Source: Agromyces cerinus subsp. cerinus (GTDB lineage: Bacteria; Actinomycetota; Actinomycetes; Actinomycetales; Microbacteriaceae). Taken from it: a stretch of DNA of 64,000 nucleotides. The first letter of the stretch is position 1; every line of letters starts with the position of its first letter. Shown piece by piece: positions 55,550-64,000 of this stretch. The stretch covers positions 682,001-746,000 of the forward strand of contig NZ_FSRJ01000001.1 of the NCBI RefSeq assembly GCF_900142065.1. Direction: 5' to 3'. The notes under the pieces are model-generated. The model was not told where the DNA came from, made no database searches, and saw only the letters and a list, made by a program, of their open reading frames with translations. The translations under genes were made by a program, and so were the position numbers.

Positions 55550-56166
55550 TCTCCTCTCTTCGTGGCCGTGTGCTCGCAGCTGCCGGTGGTTCGGTCGTGA
55601 TCGAGGTCGGCGGGGTGGGATTCCATGTCAACACGACCCCGGCGCTCGCCCTCTCGATGCGCGAGGGGTACGAGGCATCCGTGCACACCACGCTCGTGGT
55701 GCGCGAAGACTCGCTGACGCTCTTCGGCTTCGCCACGCGCGACGAGCTCGACGTGTTCGACCTCCTCATCGGCGTCACGGGCGTCGGCCCGAAGTCGGCG
55801 CTCGGCGTGCTCTCGGTGCTGTCGCCCGGCCAGATCGCCGAGGCGGTGCAGCGCGATGACGACGCCGTATTCCGCAAGGTGAGCGGCATCGGCCCGAAGA
55901 CCGCGAAGCTCATCACCGTCTCGCTGGCGGGCAAGCTCGTCGCGCCGGCCGTGTCGACGCCGCACGCGCCGGTCGTCGCCGGCGGCGCCGCCGACAGCGT
56001 GCTCGCGGCGCTCACCGGCCTCGGCTGGTCGGAGCGGGTCGCGGCAGAGGCCGTCGACGAGACGATCGCCGCGGCATCCGATATCGATGCCGCATCGGTG
56101 CCGACGCTGCTGCGGCTCACGCTCGCCCGGCTCGGCCCCGCGCAGCAGACGGGGCGGGCACGATGA
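55546..56166 (+). CDS. ruvA: Holliday junction branch migration protein RuvA
   Basis: A 206-residue junction-binding subunit. N-terminal OB fold ([23 protein letters not shown]), helix-hairpin-helix pairs ([23 protein letters not shown]), and the C-terminal RuvB-contacting domain. Forms the branch-migration complex with RuvB. Stop overlaps ruvB (ATGA). Confidence 0.96.
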   Translation: MISSLRGRVLAAAGGSVVIEVGGVGFHVNTTPALALSMREGYEASVHTTLVVREDSLTLFGFATRDELDVFDLLIGVTGVGPKSALGVLSVLSPGQIAEAVQRDDDAVFRKVSGIGPKTAKLITVSLAGKLVAPAVSTPHAPVVAGGAADSVLAALTGLGWSERVAAEAVDETIAAASDIDAASVPTLLRLTLARLGPAQQTGRAR

Positions 56167-57203
56167 GCGACGACCTCGACCTGACCGACCCCCTGCTCGC
56201 CGGCGAGGCGGAGCTCGCGTTCGAGGGTGCGCTGCGGCCCAAGAGCCTCGGCGAGTTCGTCGGACAAACCCGCGTGCGCGGGCAGCTGCAACTGCTGCTC
56301 ACCGCGGCGACGCTGCAGCAGCGCACGCCCGACCACATCCTGCTCGCGGGCCCCCCGGGGCTCGGCAAGACGACCCTCGCGATGATCGTCGCCCACGAGG
56401 GCGGGCGCCCGCTGCGCATGTCGAGCGGCCCGGCCATCCAGCACGCCGGCGACCTCGCGGCCATCCTGAGTTCGCTCGTGCCCGGCGAGGTGCTCTTCAT
56501 CGACGAGATCCATCGCATGGCGCGCTCGGCCGAAGAGATGCTCTACCTCGCCATGGAGGACTTCCGCATCGACATCATGGTCGGCAAGGGTGCGGGGGCG
56601 ACTTCGGTGCCGCTCGACCTGTCGCCGTTCACGCTCGTCGGCGCGACCACGCGGGCCGGGCTGCTGCCGAACCCGCTGCGCGACCGGTTCGGCTTCACCG
56701 CCCATCTCGAGTTCTACGACGAGGCCGAGCTCGAGCAGGTGCTCACGCGGGCCGGCACCATGCTCGGCCTCGATGCCGACCGCGAGGCACTCGCCGAGAT
56801 CGCCGGGCGCTGCCGCGGTACCCCGCGCATCGCGAACCGGTTGCTCCGTCGGGTGCGCGACTACGCGCTCGTGCACGGTGAACGCGCCGACCTCGCCGCG
56901 GTCCGTGCCGCGCTCGAGCTCTACGACGTCGACCCGCTCGGGCTCGACCGGCTCGACCGCGCGGTCATGGAGATGATCCTCACGCGCTTCGGAGGTGGAC
57001 CGGTCGGACTCAATACGCTCGCCGTGTCGGTCGGCGAAGAGGCCGAGACGATCGAGGCCGTCGTCGAGCCCTTCCTGGTGCGCATCGGGCTCATCACCCG
57101 AACGCCGAGGGGGCGCGTCGCGACTCCCGCGGCCTGGCGTCACTTCGGTCTCGCCGCGCATGCACCCGATGCGGCAGCGGCGCTTCCGATCGATGACCTA
57201 TAA
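56163..57203 (+). CDS. ruvB: Holliday junction branch migration ATPase RuvB
   Basis: A 346-residue AAA+ motor. Walker [12 protein letters not shown], Walker [10 protein letters not shown], sensor 1 VGATTRAG, Arg finger region in [10 protein letters not shown], and the C-terminal winged helix with [19 protein letters not shown]-type sequence. ATG overlaps ruvA stop. Last gene of YebC-ruvCAB. Confidence 0.97.
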   Translation: MSDDLDLTDPLLAGEAELAFEGALRPKSLGEFVGQTRVRGQLQLLLTAATLQQRTPDHILLAGPPGLGKTTLAMIVAHEGGRPLRMSSGPAIQHAGDLAAILSSLVPGEVLFIDEIHRMARSAEEMLYLAMEDFRIDIMVGKGAGATSVPLDLSPFTLVGATTRAGLLPNPLRDRFGFTAHLEFYDEAELEQVLTRAGTMLGLDADREALAEIAGRCRGTPRIANRLLRRVRDYALVHGERADLAAVRAALELYDVDPLGLDRLDRAVMEMILTRFGGGPVGLNTLAVSVGEEAETIEAVVEPFLVRIGLITRTPRGRVATPAAWRHFGLAAHAPDAAAALPIDDL

Positions 57204-57204
57204 T
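57199..57204 (+). promoter_or_regulatory. Perfect TATAAT -10 for yajC-secD-secF
   Basis: TATAAT overlaps the ruvB stop codon and lies 70 bases before the yajC ATG. No clear -35 was seen. Confidence 0.5.
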
Positions 57205-57274
57205 CCTTGAAGCTGACCCCTCAGCACCGACGACTTCGTGCGCGCGTCGCACTCCGGAAGGTATTTCTCCTCTC

Positions 57275-57673
57275 ATGACGTTCGATCCGTTCACCATCAT
57301 CATGCTCGCCGTCCTGGCGGTGCTCATCTTCTTCATGTTCCGCAACTCGCGCAAGCGTCAGGCCGACGCCCGCGAACTGCAGTCGAAGGTGCAGCCTGGC
57401 GCGAAGGTGATGACCAACTTCGGCGTCTTCGGCACCATCCTCTCGATCGACGAAGACGAGAACCAGGTGCTGCTCGAGACCTCGCCCGGCACCGTGCTCA
57501 CCGTGCACCGCCAGACCGTCGCACGCGTCGTCGAGCCGAAGGCCGACGCCGTCGAAGAGACCGCCGCGATCGAGGGCGAGCCCGAGTTCGGCGAGCGTCT
57601 CGACGCCGAGACCGAAGCGACCTCGACGGACGCGACCGACGAGAAGCCCGACACCAAGAAGTCGGACGACTAA
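57275..57673 (+). CDS. yajC: Preprotein translocase subunit YajC
   Basis: A 132-residue single-pass membrane protein of the SecDF-YajC accessory complex. The N-terminal helix (FTIIMLAVLAVLIFFMF) is followed by RNSRKRQADARELQ, the KVMTNFGVFGTILSI strand and an acidic Glu/Thr/Asp-rich tail. GGAAGG is present but further upstream than usual. Precedes secD. Confidence 0.94.
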   Translation: MTFDPFTIIMLAVLAVLIFFMFRNSRKRQADARELQSKVQPGAKVMTNFGVFGTILSIDEDENQVLLETSPGTVLTVHRQTVARVVEPKADAVEETAAIEGEPEFGERLDAETEATSTDATDEKPDTKKSDD

Positions 57674-57736
57674 GACTCAACCCCAGGCTGGGCCCGTGCG
57701 CTGACGCGCGGGCTCTCTGCAGAGAAAGCGGAACAC

Positions 57737-59479
57737 GTGGCTGCACCATCGAAGCGGTCATCCCGGCCGACCCCCGTGCGCAAGGCATGGAGATCACTCA
57801 CCTGGCTGGGTGTCATCATCGCGCTGCTGTTCGGCATCAATGCCGCCGGCGTCATCTGGGGCGGCGGGTCGTGGACTCCGAAGCTCGCGCTCGACCTCGA
57901 GGGCGGCACGCAGATCATCCTCGAGCCGAAGGTCGAGACCGGCGCGAACGTCTCGCAAGAGCAGCTCGACCAGGCGGTCTCGATCATCCGCCAGCGCGTC
58001 GACGCGTCGGGTGTCTCCGAGGCCGAGATCAACACCGAGGGCGAGAACGTCGTCGTCCGCATCCCGGGTGAGCTCGACGACCAGACCCGTGCGCGCATCC
58101 AGCAGTCGGCGAAGCTCGAGCTGCGTGCCGTGCTGCTCGCCGACGCGGCGACCAACACGGCGATCGATCCGAGCGCGAGTCCCGCGCCGACCGAGGCGCC
58201 CGCGGAGGAGCTCGAGTCGACGCCGACGGCGAAGCCGACCGATGGCAGCGACCCGTCGTGGGTCACCCCGGCGCTCCAGAAGGAGTTCGACGACTTCGAC
58301 TGCTCGCAGATCGACGAGAACTCGGCGAACGTCGCTCCGGCCGACGAGCCGCTCGTCACCTGCGACGTGACCCGTACCGCGAAGTACCTGCTCGGCCCGG
58401 TGGAGGCGAGCGGCGAGAACATCGTCGACGCCACCAACGGCATGGTGCAGACGCAGACCGGCGCATCGACGGGCCAGTGGGCCGTCAACATCGTCTTCGA
58501 CGCCGAGGGCACCGAGGACTTCGCCACGGTCAGCACGCGTCTGTACGGCCTGCAGGGCCAGACGCCGCGCGATCAGTTCGCGTTCGTGCTCGACGGCCAG
58601 GTGCTCACCGCGCCGTCGATGAACGGCGCGATCACCGACGGCAAGCCGCAGATCACCGGCAGCTTCGACCAGGCCTCGTCGAAGGCGCTCGCCGACCAGC
58701 TGAAGTTCGGCGCGCTGCCGCTCAGCTTCACGGTGCAGTCCTCCGACACGATCTCGCCGACACTCGGCACCTCGCAGCTCCAGTCGGGCCTGATCGCCGG
58801 CCTCATCGGCCTCATCCTCGTGGTGATCTACACGATCTTCCAGTACCGTGCCCTGGCCTCGGTCACCATCGCCTCGCTCGTGATCGTGGGCATCATCACC
58901 TACCTGATGATCACGATCCTGTCGTGGCGTGAGGGCTACCGCCTGTCGCTGGCCGGCATCGCGGGCCTCATCGTCTCGATCGGCTTCACAGCCGACTCGT
59001 TCATCATCTACTTCGAACGTGTTCGAGACGAGCTCCGAGACGGCAGGCCACTCGTCGGTGCGGTCGAGGCGGGCTGGAAACGCGCGTTCCGAACGGTCCT
59101 CGCGTCGAAGGCCACCAACCTGCTCGCGGCCATCGTGCTCTTCGTGCTCGCCGTCGGCAGCGTCAAGGGCTTCGCGTACACCCTCGGACTCACCACGATC
59201 ATCGACGTCATCGTGGTCATCCTGTTCACGCACCCGATGCTGCAGCTGCTCGCGCAGACCCGCTTCTTCTCGAGCGGCAACCCCTGGTCGGGTCTCGACC
59301 CGAACGCGCTCGGAGCCGTGTACCGCGGTCGTGCCGAGTTCCGCAAGCCTGTCGGACAGCCGGCGAAGAAGACCGCGGCCAGCGCGAAGGAAGCGCAGCG
59401 CCGCCAGACGATCGCCGAACGGAAGGCCGCTGCTGCAGTGGGCGCCTCCGATTCGTCCGACGAAGGGAAGGAGTCCTGA
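57737..59479 (+). CDS. secD: Protein translocase subunit SecD
   Basis: A 580-residue RND-type subunit using the proton gradient to help pull translocating proteins outward. First helix (residues 20-42), then a large external domain with LALDLEGGTQIIL and VDASGVSEAEINTEGENVV, containing an actinobacterial low-complexity insert of Ser/Pro/Thr (about 145-170), then five helices with LQSGLIAGLIGLILVVIYTIFQYR, ending in a Lys/Arg/Ala-rich tail. GTG start after AGAAAGCGGA. Stop shares one base with the secF ATG. Confidence 0.95.
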   Translation: MAAPSKRSSRPTPVRKAWRSLTWLGVIIALLFGINAAGVIWGGGSWTPKLALDLEGGTQIILEPKVETGANVSQEQLDQAVSIIRQRVDASGVSEAEINTEGENVVVRIPGELDDQTRARIQQSAKLELRAVLLADAATNTAIDPSASPAPTEAPAEELESTPTAKPTDGSDPSWVTPALQKEFDDFDCSQIDENSANVAPADEPLVTCDVTRTAKYLLGPVEASGENIVDATNGMVQTQTGASTGQWAVNIVFDAEGTEDFATVSTRLYGLQGQTPRDQFAFVLDGQVLTAPSMNGAITDGKPQITGSFDQASSKALADQLKFGALPLSFTVQSSDTISPTLGTSQLQSGLIAGLIGLILVVIYTIFQYRALASVTIASLVIVGIITYLMITILSWREGYRLSLAGIAGLIVSIGFTADSFIIYFERVRDELRDGRPLVGAVEAGWKRAFRTVLASKATNLLAAIVLFVLAVGSVKGFAYTLGLTTIIDVIVVILFTHPMLQLLAQTRFFSSGNPWSGLDPNALGAVYRGRAEFRKPVGQPAKKTAASAKEAQRRQTIAERKAAAAVGASDSSDEGKES

Positions 59480-60498
59480 TGGCGAACCGTCTCACGACCT
59501 TCGGCAATGACCTCTACACCGGCAAGCGCTCCTTCAACTTCGTCGGAGGCCGCAAGAAGTGGTACACGATCGCCGGGATCCTGATCCTGCTCTCGGTCGT
59601 CGTTCCGCTCCTCACCGGCATCAACTTCAGCATCGAGTTCCGCGGCGGATCCCAGTTCCAGATCGCCCAGGTCGAGAACGCCACCGCTGAGCCCGCCATC
59701 GAGGCGGTGCACTCCGTCGTGCCCGACGCCGAGGTGCGCGTCGCGATCGTCGGCGGAACCGGCGTACGCGTGCAGACCGACCAGCTCGACCAGGCGGATT
59801 CGCAGGACGTGACCGGTGCTCTCGCCGAGGCCTACGACGTTCCCGAGTCGGAGGTCACGTCCTCGTTCATCGGCCCCAGCTGGGGTGCGGATGTCACGCG
59901 GCAGGCGCTCGTCGGCCTCGTCGCGTTCCTCCTGCTCGCGGGCATCATCATGGCGCTGTACTTCCGCACGTGGAAGATGTCGCTCGCGGCGATCCTCGCG
60001 CTGATCGGCGACCTCGTCGTGACCGTGGGCATCTACGCCGCGGTCGGCTTCGAGATCAGCCCTGCGGCGACCATCGGTATCCTCACGATCCTCAGTTACT
60101 CGCTCTACGACACGGTCGTGGTCTTCGACAAGATCCGTGAGAACACCGCCGAAGACGGCCAGGAGTCGCGGCGCACCTTCGCCGAATCCGTGAACCTCGC
60201 GGTCAACCAGACCCTCGTGCGCTCGATCAACACGAGCGTCGTGGCTGCACTGCCCGTCGCGGCGATCCTCTTCATCGGCGCCGGCGTGCTCGGAGCCGAC
60301 ACGCTCCGAGACATCTCGCTGGCACTGCTCATCGGCATTCTCGTCGGCACCTGGTCGACGGTGTTCGTCGCCGCTCCGCTCTACTCGCAGCTGCGAGAGG
60401 GAGAGCCGGCGATCAGCCGTCACGACCAGAAGGTCTTGAAGGAGCGTGAGCGCGCGGCATCCGTTTCGACGGGGGCCGAGGCGCTGCCCACCGCATGA
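59479..60498 (+). CDS. secF: Protein translocase subunit SecF
   Basis: A 339-residue partner of SecD: one N-terminal helix, the GINFSIEFRGGSQFQI external segment, and five helices including SYSLYDTVVVFDKIREN, the conserved D-x-V-V-x-F-D-K/R motif. C-terminal tail polar. Translationally coupled to secD. Confidence 0.96.
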   Translation: MANRLTTFGNDLYTGKRSFNFVGGRKKWYTIAGILILLSVVVPLLTGINFSIEFRGGSQFQIAQVENATAEPAIEAVHSVVPDAEVRVAIVGGTGVRVQTDQLDQADSQDVTGALAEAYDVPESEVTSSFIGPSWGADVTRQALVGLVAFLLLAGIIMALYFRTWKMSLAAILALIGDLVVTVGIYAAVGFEISPAATIGILTILSYSLYDTVVVFDKIRENTAEDGQESRRTFAESVNLAVNQTLVRSINTSVVAALPVAAILFIGAGVLGADTLRDISLALLIGILVGTWSTVFVAAPLYSQLREGEPAISRHDQKVLKERERAASVSTGAEALPTA

Positions 60499-60548
60499 TG
60501 TTCGCGGCCGGCGTGAGCCGTGTGGCGCGTCGAAGCCTCCGGAGCGGC

Positions 60549-60554
60549 GATAAT
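60549..60554 (+). promoter_or_regulatory. -10-like element upstream of rel
   Basis: GATAAT lies 20 bases before the rel ATG; CCGGAGG at 60561-60567 is the ribosome binding site. Confidence 0.4.
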
Positions 60555-60573
60555 TGAGTTCCGGAGGTGAGCG

Positions 60574-62826
60574 ATGACGGAAGCGGGAGTCAACTCGACG
60601 GCATCGCTGCGCCGTCTGGTGCCCCGCATCTTCTCGAAGGCGCAGCCTTCGGGTGCGGTCGACACGCTCATGCGCACGGTGCGGATGCACCATCCGAAGG
60701 CCGATCTCTCGCTCATCGAGCGGGCCTACACGGTCGCCGAGCGCGCGCACGAGGGGCAGAAGCGCAAGAGCGGTGAGCCCTACATCACGCACCCGATCGC
60801 GGTCGCGCAGATCCTCGCCGATCTGGGCATCGGGTCGAAGACCGTCGCGGCGGCGCTGCTGCACGACACCGTCGAAGACACGGCGTACACGCTCGATCAG
60901 GTACGAGCGGACTTCGGCGACGAGATCGCGATGCTCGTCGACGGCGTCACGAAGCTCGACAAGGTCAAGTACGGCGACTCCACGCAGGCGGAGACCGTCC
61001 GCAAGATGATCGTCGCGATGTCGAAAGACATCCGCGTGCTCATCATCAAGCTCGCCGACCGGTTGCACAATGCGCGCACGTGGGGCTTCGTGCCCGCGGC
61101 ATCCGCTGCCCGCAAGGCGACCGAGACGCTCGAGATCTATGCGCCGCTCGCGCACCGCCTCGGTATCCAGACGATCAAGTGGGAGCTCGAAGACCTCTCG
61201 TTCGCCGTGCTCTACCCGAAGCTCTACGCCGAGATCGAGAGCCTCGTCAAGCAGCGCACCCCGCAGCGCGAAGAGTTCGTGCAGAACGTCATCGACCTCA
61301 TCACCGACGATCTGAAGGCCGCGAAGATCCGAGGCAAGGTCGTCGGTCGCCCCAAGCAGTACTACTCGATCTACCAGAAGATGATCGTGCGCGGCCGCGA
61401 CTTCGACGAGATCTACGACCTCGTCGGTATCCGGGTGCTCGTGAACTCGGTGCGCGACTGCTACGCGGTGCTCGGCGCGATCCACGCCAGGTGGACCCCG
61501 CTGCCCGGCCGCTTCAAGGACTACATCGCGACGCCGAAGTTCAACCTGTACCAGTCGCTGCACACGACCGTCATCGGCCCGAAGGGGCGCGCGGTCGAGA
61601 TCCAGATCCGCACGCATGACATGCACCAGCGCGCCGAGTACGGCGTCGCCGCGCACTGGAAGTACAAGGAGCGCATGGCGGGCGGGCGCACCGCCGACAA
61701 GTCCGGTCAGAACGAGACCGACATGGCGTGGCTCGCCCACATCTCCGACTGGCAGGCCGAGACCGCCGATCCCGGGGAGTTCCTCGATTCGCTGCGATTC
61801 GAGATCGGCGCCAAAGAGGTCTACGTCTTCACGCCGAAGGGGCGGGTGATCGGACTGCCCGCGGGCGCGACGCCCGTCGACTTCGCCTATGCCGTGCACA
61901 CCGAGGTCGGTCACCGCACCATGGGTGCGAAGGTCAACGGCCGCCTCGTTCCGCTCGAGAGCGAGCTGTTGAGCGGCGATGTCGTCGAGGTCTTCACCTC
62001 GAAGAACCCCGACTCGGGTCCGAGTAAAGACTGGCTCGGCTTCGTCAAGAGCCCGCGAGCCCGCAACAAGATCCGTCAGTGGTTCACCAAGGAGCGACGC
62101 GACGAGGCGATCGAGCAGGGTCGCGACGCGATCGCCCGCGCGATGCGCAAGCAGAACCTGCCGCTGCAGAAGCTCATGAACCAGGAGTCCTTCGCCGAGG
62201 TCGCAGCGCAACTGCGATACGACGACGTCTCCTCCTTGTACGCCGCCGTCGGCGAGGGCCATGTGTCGACGCAGTCGGTGCTCGAGAAGGTCGTCGCTCT
62301 CGTGCGCGACGTCGACGAGGGCGACGAGCCCGACCTGCCGATCCCGGTGCGTTCCCGGCCGCTGCCGCGGCACTCGGATTCTGGTGTGCTCGTGCGCGGT
62401 GCGCCCGACATCCTCGTCAAGCTCGCCCGCTGCTGCACCCCCGTGCCGGGCGACGAGATCGTCGGATTCGTGACGCGCGGCGCCGGTGTCTCGGTGCACC
62501 AGGCAAGCTGTCACAACGTGCAGAGCCTCATGCAGGAGCCCGAGCGCATGATCGACGTGGAGTGGGCGCCGAGTTCGAAGAGCGTCTTCCTCGTGCAGAT
62601 CCAGATCGAGGCGCTCGACCGCGCCGGGTTGCTCTCCGACGTCACGCGGGTGCTCTCGGAGCACCACGTCAACATCCTCTCGGCCAATGTCTCGACGTCG
62701 ACCGACCGTCTCGCGCTCAGCCGTTTCGTCTTCGAGATGGGCGACACGACGCATCTCGATCGCGTGCTCAACGCGGTGCGGCGCATCGACGCCGTCTACG
62801 ACGTCTACCGCGTCAGCGACGGCTGA
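60574..62826 (+). CDS. rel: Bifunctional (p)ppGpp synthetase/hydrolase Rel
   Basis: A 750-residue stringent-response enzyme making and degrading (p)ppGpp. The HD hydrolase domain has LLHDTVEDT and DRLHNARTW; the synthetase domain has [45 protein letters not shown] and [27 protein letters not shown] ([26 protein letters not shown]) and C-terminal zinc-finger and ACT domains follow. Downstream of secDF as in many actinobacteria. Overlaps the convergent gene by 14 bases. Confidence 0.97.
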   Translation: MTEAGVNSTASLRRLVPRIFSKAQPSGAVDTLMRTVRMHHPKADLSLIERAYTVAERAHEGQKRKSGEPYITHPIAVAQILADLGIGSKTVAAALLHDTVEDTAYTLDQVRADFGDEIAMLVDGVTKLDKVKYGDSTQAETVRKMIVAMSKDIRVLIIKLADRLHNARTWGFVPAASAARKATETLEIYAPLAHRLGIQTIKWELEDLSFAVLYPKLYAEIESLVKQRTPQREEFVQNVIDLITDDLKAAKIRGKVVGRPKQYYSIYQKMIVRGRDFDEIYDLVGIRVLVNSVRDCYAVLGAIHARWTPLPGRFKDYIATPKFNLYQSLHTTVIGPKGRAVEIQIRTHDMHQRAEYGVAAHWKYKERMAGGRTADKSGQNETDMAWLAHISDWQAETADPGEFLDSLRFEIGAKEVYVFTPKGRVIGLPAGATPVDFAYAVHTEVGHRTMGAKVNGRLVPLESELLSGDVVEVFTSKNPDSGPSKDWLGFVKSPRARNKIRQWFTKERRDEAIEQGRDAIARAMRKQNLPLQKLMNQESFAEVAAQLRYDDVSSLYAAVGEGHVSTQSVLEKVVALVRDVDEGDEPDLPIPVRSRPLPRHSDSGVLVRGAPDILVKLARCCTPVPGDEIVGFVTRGAGVSVHQASCHNVQSLMQEPERMIDVEWAPSSKSVFLVQIQIEALDRAGLLSDVTRVLSEHHVNILSANVSTSTDRLALSRFVFEMGDTTHLDRVLNAVRRIDAVYDVYRVSDG

Positions 62827-63406
62827 CGCCGGCACCCTCCCGGCGGCGCTCGTCGGCGAGCATCGCCTCGACCCGGACGAGCCGGTGCAGGGCGAGGCCG
62901 CGATGCGGCATTCGTGTCGAGGCTTCGAGTCGCCGGCGCAGCGCTCTCGGGAGTTCTGCATCGTCGCCGCAGAGCGACGTGACGATCGCTTCGACCTCGT
63001 CATCGGCCTCGGCCGGCTCGCGGAGCAGGTCGAAGCCGGTGCGCACCGGTGTGGTGCACCGCGCGCGCCGGTACTCGACGATCTCGTCGGGTTCGATCGC
63101 CACCTCGCGCACGAGCAGACGCGGCCCGGAGACCGACGCAACTCTGGCGGTTCGGGGCACGCAGAACTGGGCCACCGCCGGGGGAGCGGTGAGTGCGCCG
63201 TGCACCCAGGCCGCGGATCGCCGTTCGATCACGAGGCTGCGCGGAGCGCGCAGCGCGATGGCCGCTGCTCGCAGCGACGGCAGGTCGGGCTCGTCGACCG
63301 GAGCCCATCCCTCGTCGATCGGCATGAGCTCGCCGTCGATGCGGGCGGCGCAGAGCTCGGCGAGCGAGAGGTCGTCGGTGCTGAGCACGTTCGGGAGCTT
63401 GGCCAT
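62813..63406 (-). CDS. AbiEi-like (possible antitoxin/regulator) protein
   Basis: A 197-residue protein. N-terminal short helical-turn segment [18 protein letters not shown], then a central domain with [20 protein letters not shown] that resembles the AbiEi/transcription-regulator family winged module, then a beta part and a C-terminal helical segment rich in Arg. The family is often called type IV antitoxin-like, but no AbiEii toxin adjoins and stand-alone copies are frequent in Microbacteriaceae. ATG at 63406 is used; a GTG at 63424 adds six residues. Assignment is tentative. Confidence 0.55.
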   Translation of the reverse strand: MAKLPNVLSTDDLSLAELCAARIDGELMPIDEGWAPVDEPDLPSLRAAAIALRAPRSLVIERRSAAWVHGALTAPPAVAQFCVPRTARVASVSGPRLLVREVAIEPDEIVEYRRARCTTPVRTGFDLLREPAEADDEVEAIVTSLCGDDAELPRALRRRLEASTRMPHRGLALHRLVRVEAMLADERRREGAGVSRR

Positions 63407-63478
63407 ACGGACATGCTGCGACACCCTCGCACCTCAGGACGCAGGCGGCGGTGATCTGTGGAGAACGTGCCGCGCATT

Positions 63479-63510
63479 CGCCTGATCGCGGTCGAGACCG
63501 CGATCAGGCG
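63479..63510 (-). terminator. Terminator after the DUF349 gene
   Basis: CGCCTGATCGCGGTC (63479-63493) and its complement 63496-63510 form a stem of up to 15 bp, eight bases downstream of the stop on the minus strand. Confidence 0.75.
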
Positions 63511-63518
63511 AGGTGGCC

Positions 63519-64000
63519 TCAGCCGCCGAGAGCCTTCAACCAGGCACGGCGCGCGTCGAGGGCTTCGCGAGCGGATGCCGCGGCCTTCGCATCGCCCGAC
63601 GCCTCAGCAGCGGCGAGCTCGGCCTCGAGCTTGTCGATCGCGTCGTGCAGCTGGCCGAGCATGCCTTCGGAGCGTGCCTTCTTCTCGGGGTCCTCGCGCT
63701 GCCAGCGCTCCTCCTCGAGCGACTTCACGTGGTTCTCGATCTTGCGGAGCCGGTCTTCGACGACCCGCACCTGATCGCGCGGAACCTTGCCGATCTCGTC
63801 CCACTTGCGCTGGATCTTGTTGAGCTCTGCGCGGGCCTGCTTGGGGTCCTTCGCGGTGAGCAGGGGCTCCGCCTCGGTGAGGAGCGCGAGCTTCTCGTCG
63901 AGGTTCGCCCGGTAGCTCTCGTCCTCCTGCGCATCGATCTCGGCCTTGGCGCTGAAGAGCACGTCGCCTGCGGCCTTGAACTTCGCCCACAGTGCGTCGT
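63519..64000 (-). CDS. DUF349 domain protein, C-terminal part
   Basis: The C-terminal ~160 residues of a DUF349 protein. The repeat-type helical coiled segments are visible (ALWAKFKAAGDVLFSAKAEIDAQ, LNKIQRKWDEIGKVPRDQVR, IENHVKSLEEERWQRE), strongly charged. Members are cytoplasmic coiled-coil proteins of unknown role. The frame is open to the edge of the window, so the start is beyond it. Confidence 0.88.
   Translation of the reverse strand, partial: DALWAKFKAAGDVLFSAKAEIDAQEDESYRANLDEKLALLTEAEPLLTAKDPKQARAELNKIQRKWDEIGKVPRDQVRVVEDRLRKIENHVKSLEEERWQREDPEKKARSEGMLGQLHDAIDKLEAELAAAEASGDAKAAASAREALDARRAWLKALGG

Noticed and set aside
59008-63141. A 1377-residue open frame on the minus strand across secD, secF and rel
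   Set aside because: It is antisense to three clearly conserved genes and has no family features; long shadow frames are expected in this high-GC DNA.

Overview
The window is a piece of chromosome from a high-GC Gram-positive actinobacterium, most likely a member of the Microbacteriaceae (Micrococcales). This rests on the GC-rich coding sequence, the actinobacterial marker families (SepH/DUF3071, DUF4193, DUF3093, DUF3710, DUF3159, DUF3000, DUF6504), paired ClpP1/ClpP2, PdxS/PdxT with a MocR-type PdxR, a bifunctional Rel, a GlnR-type box before the ammonium transporter and an actinobacterial SOS box. Genus is not determinable from the sequence alone; Agromyces-like is a guess.

Layout. 1-11.7 kb is mixed: the end of an amidohydrolase, a Fic AMP-transferase behind two palindromic operators, a multicopper oxidase overlapping a two-component system, a membrane protein, Dps, a lipoprotein, tRNA-Gly(TCC), and a 1257-residue polytopic membrane protein. 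11.8-18.8 kb is a protein quality-control block: tRNA-Pro(TGG), trigger factor, a TPR protein, clpP1-clpP2, an ABC-type ATPase, clpX, then a BenE-type transporter. 18.8-23.1 kb holds actinobacterial conserved genes (DUF6504 with an SOS box, SepH, DUF4193, DUF3093, dut-DUF3710-DUF3159). 23.1-37.9 kb is central metabolism and housekeeping: aconitase, DXS, a DHFR-like reductase, a beta-oxidation pair, RNase D with DUF3000, a hydrolase, SufE with a sulfurtransferase, and ZapE. 38-41.2 kb has the ammonium transporter, a PemK-like protein, a VOC protein and four tRNAs (Val-CAC, Gly-GCC, Cys-GCA, Val-GAC).

41.2-45.5 kb, directly after tRNA-Val(GAC) and its terminator, looks like an accessory island: more AT in its genes, sparse coding, short direct repeats beside the tRNA, and three unfamiliar genes (a HEPN-like protein, a small membrane-anchored protein and a 526-residue protein of unknown family). 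A small hypothetical protein gene (45.5-46.1 kb) follows it.

46.2-64 kb returns to core genes: thrS with a HIT hydrolase, a pyridoxal phosphate cluster (pdxY, pdxR, pdxS, pdxT), a DUF1697 and a hemerythrin protein, then YebC-ruvC-ruvA-ruvB, yajC-secD-secF, rel, an AbiEi-like protein and a truncated DUF349 gene at the window edge.

Three themes cut across the window. Several genes start exactly six bases after a TANNNT -10 hexamer with no ribosome binding site, which predicts leaderless mRNAs. Two genes (the BenE transporter and PdxR) have no ATG, GTG or TTG ahead of their conserved N-termini. The hexamer GGATGC and its complement GCATCC recur in genes on both strands. No rRNA, CRISPR array, intact insertion sequence or replication origin is visible.
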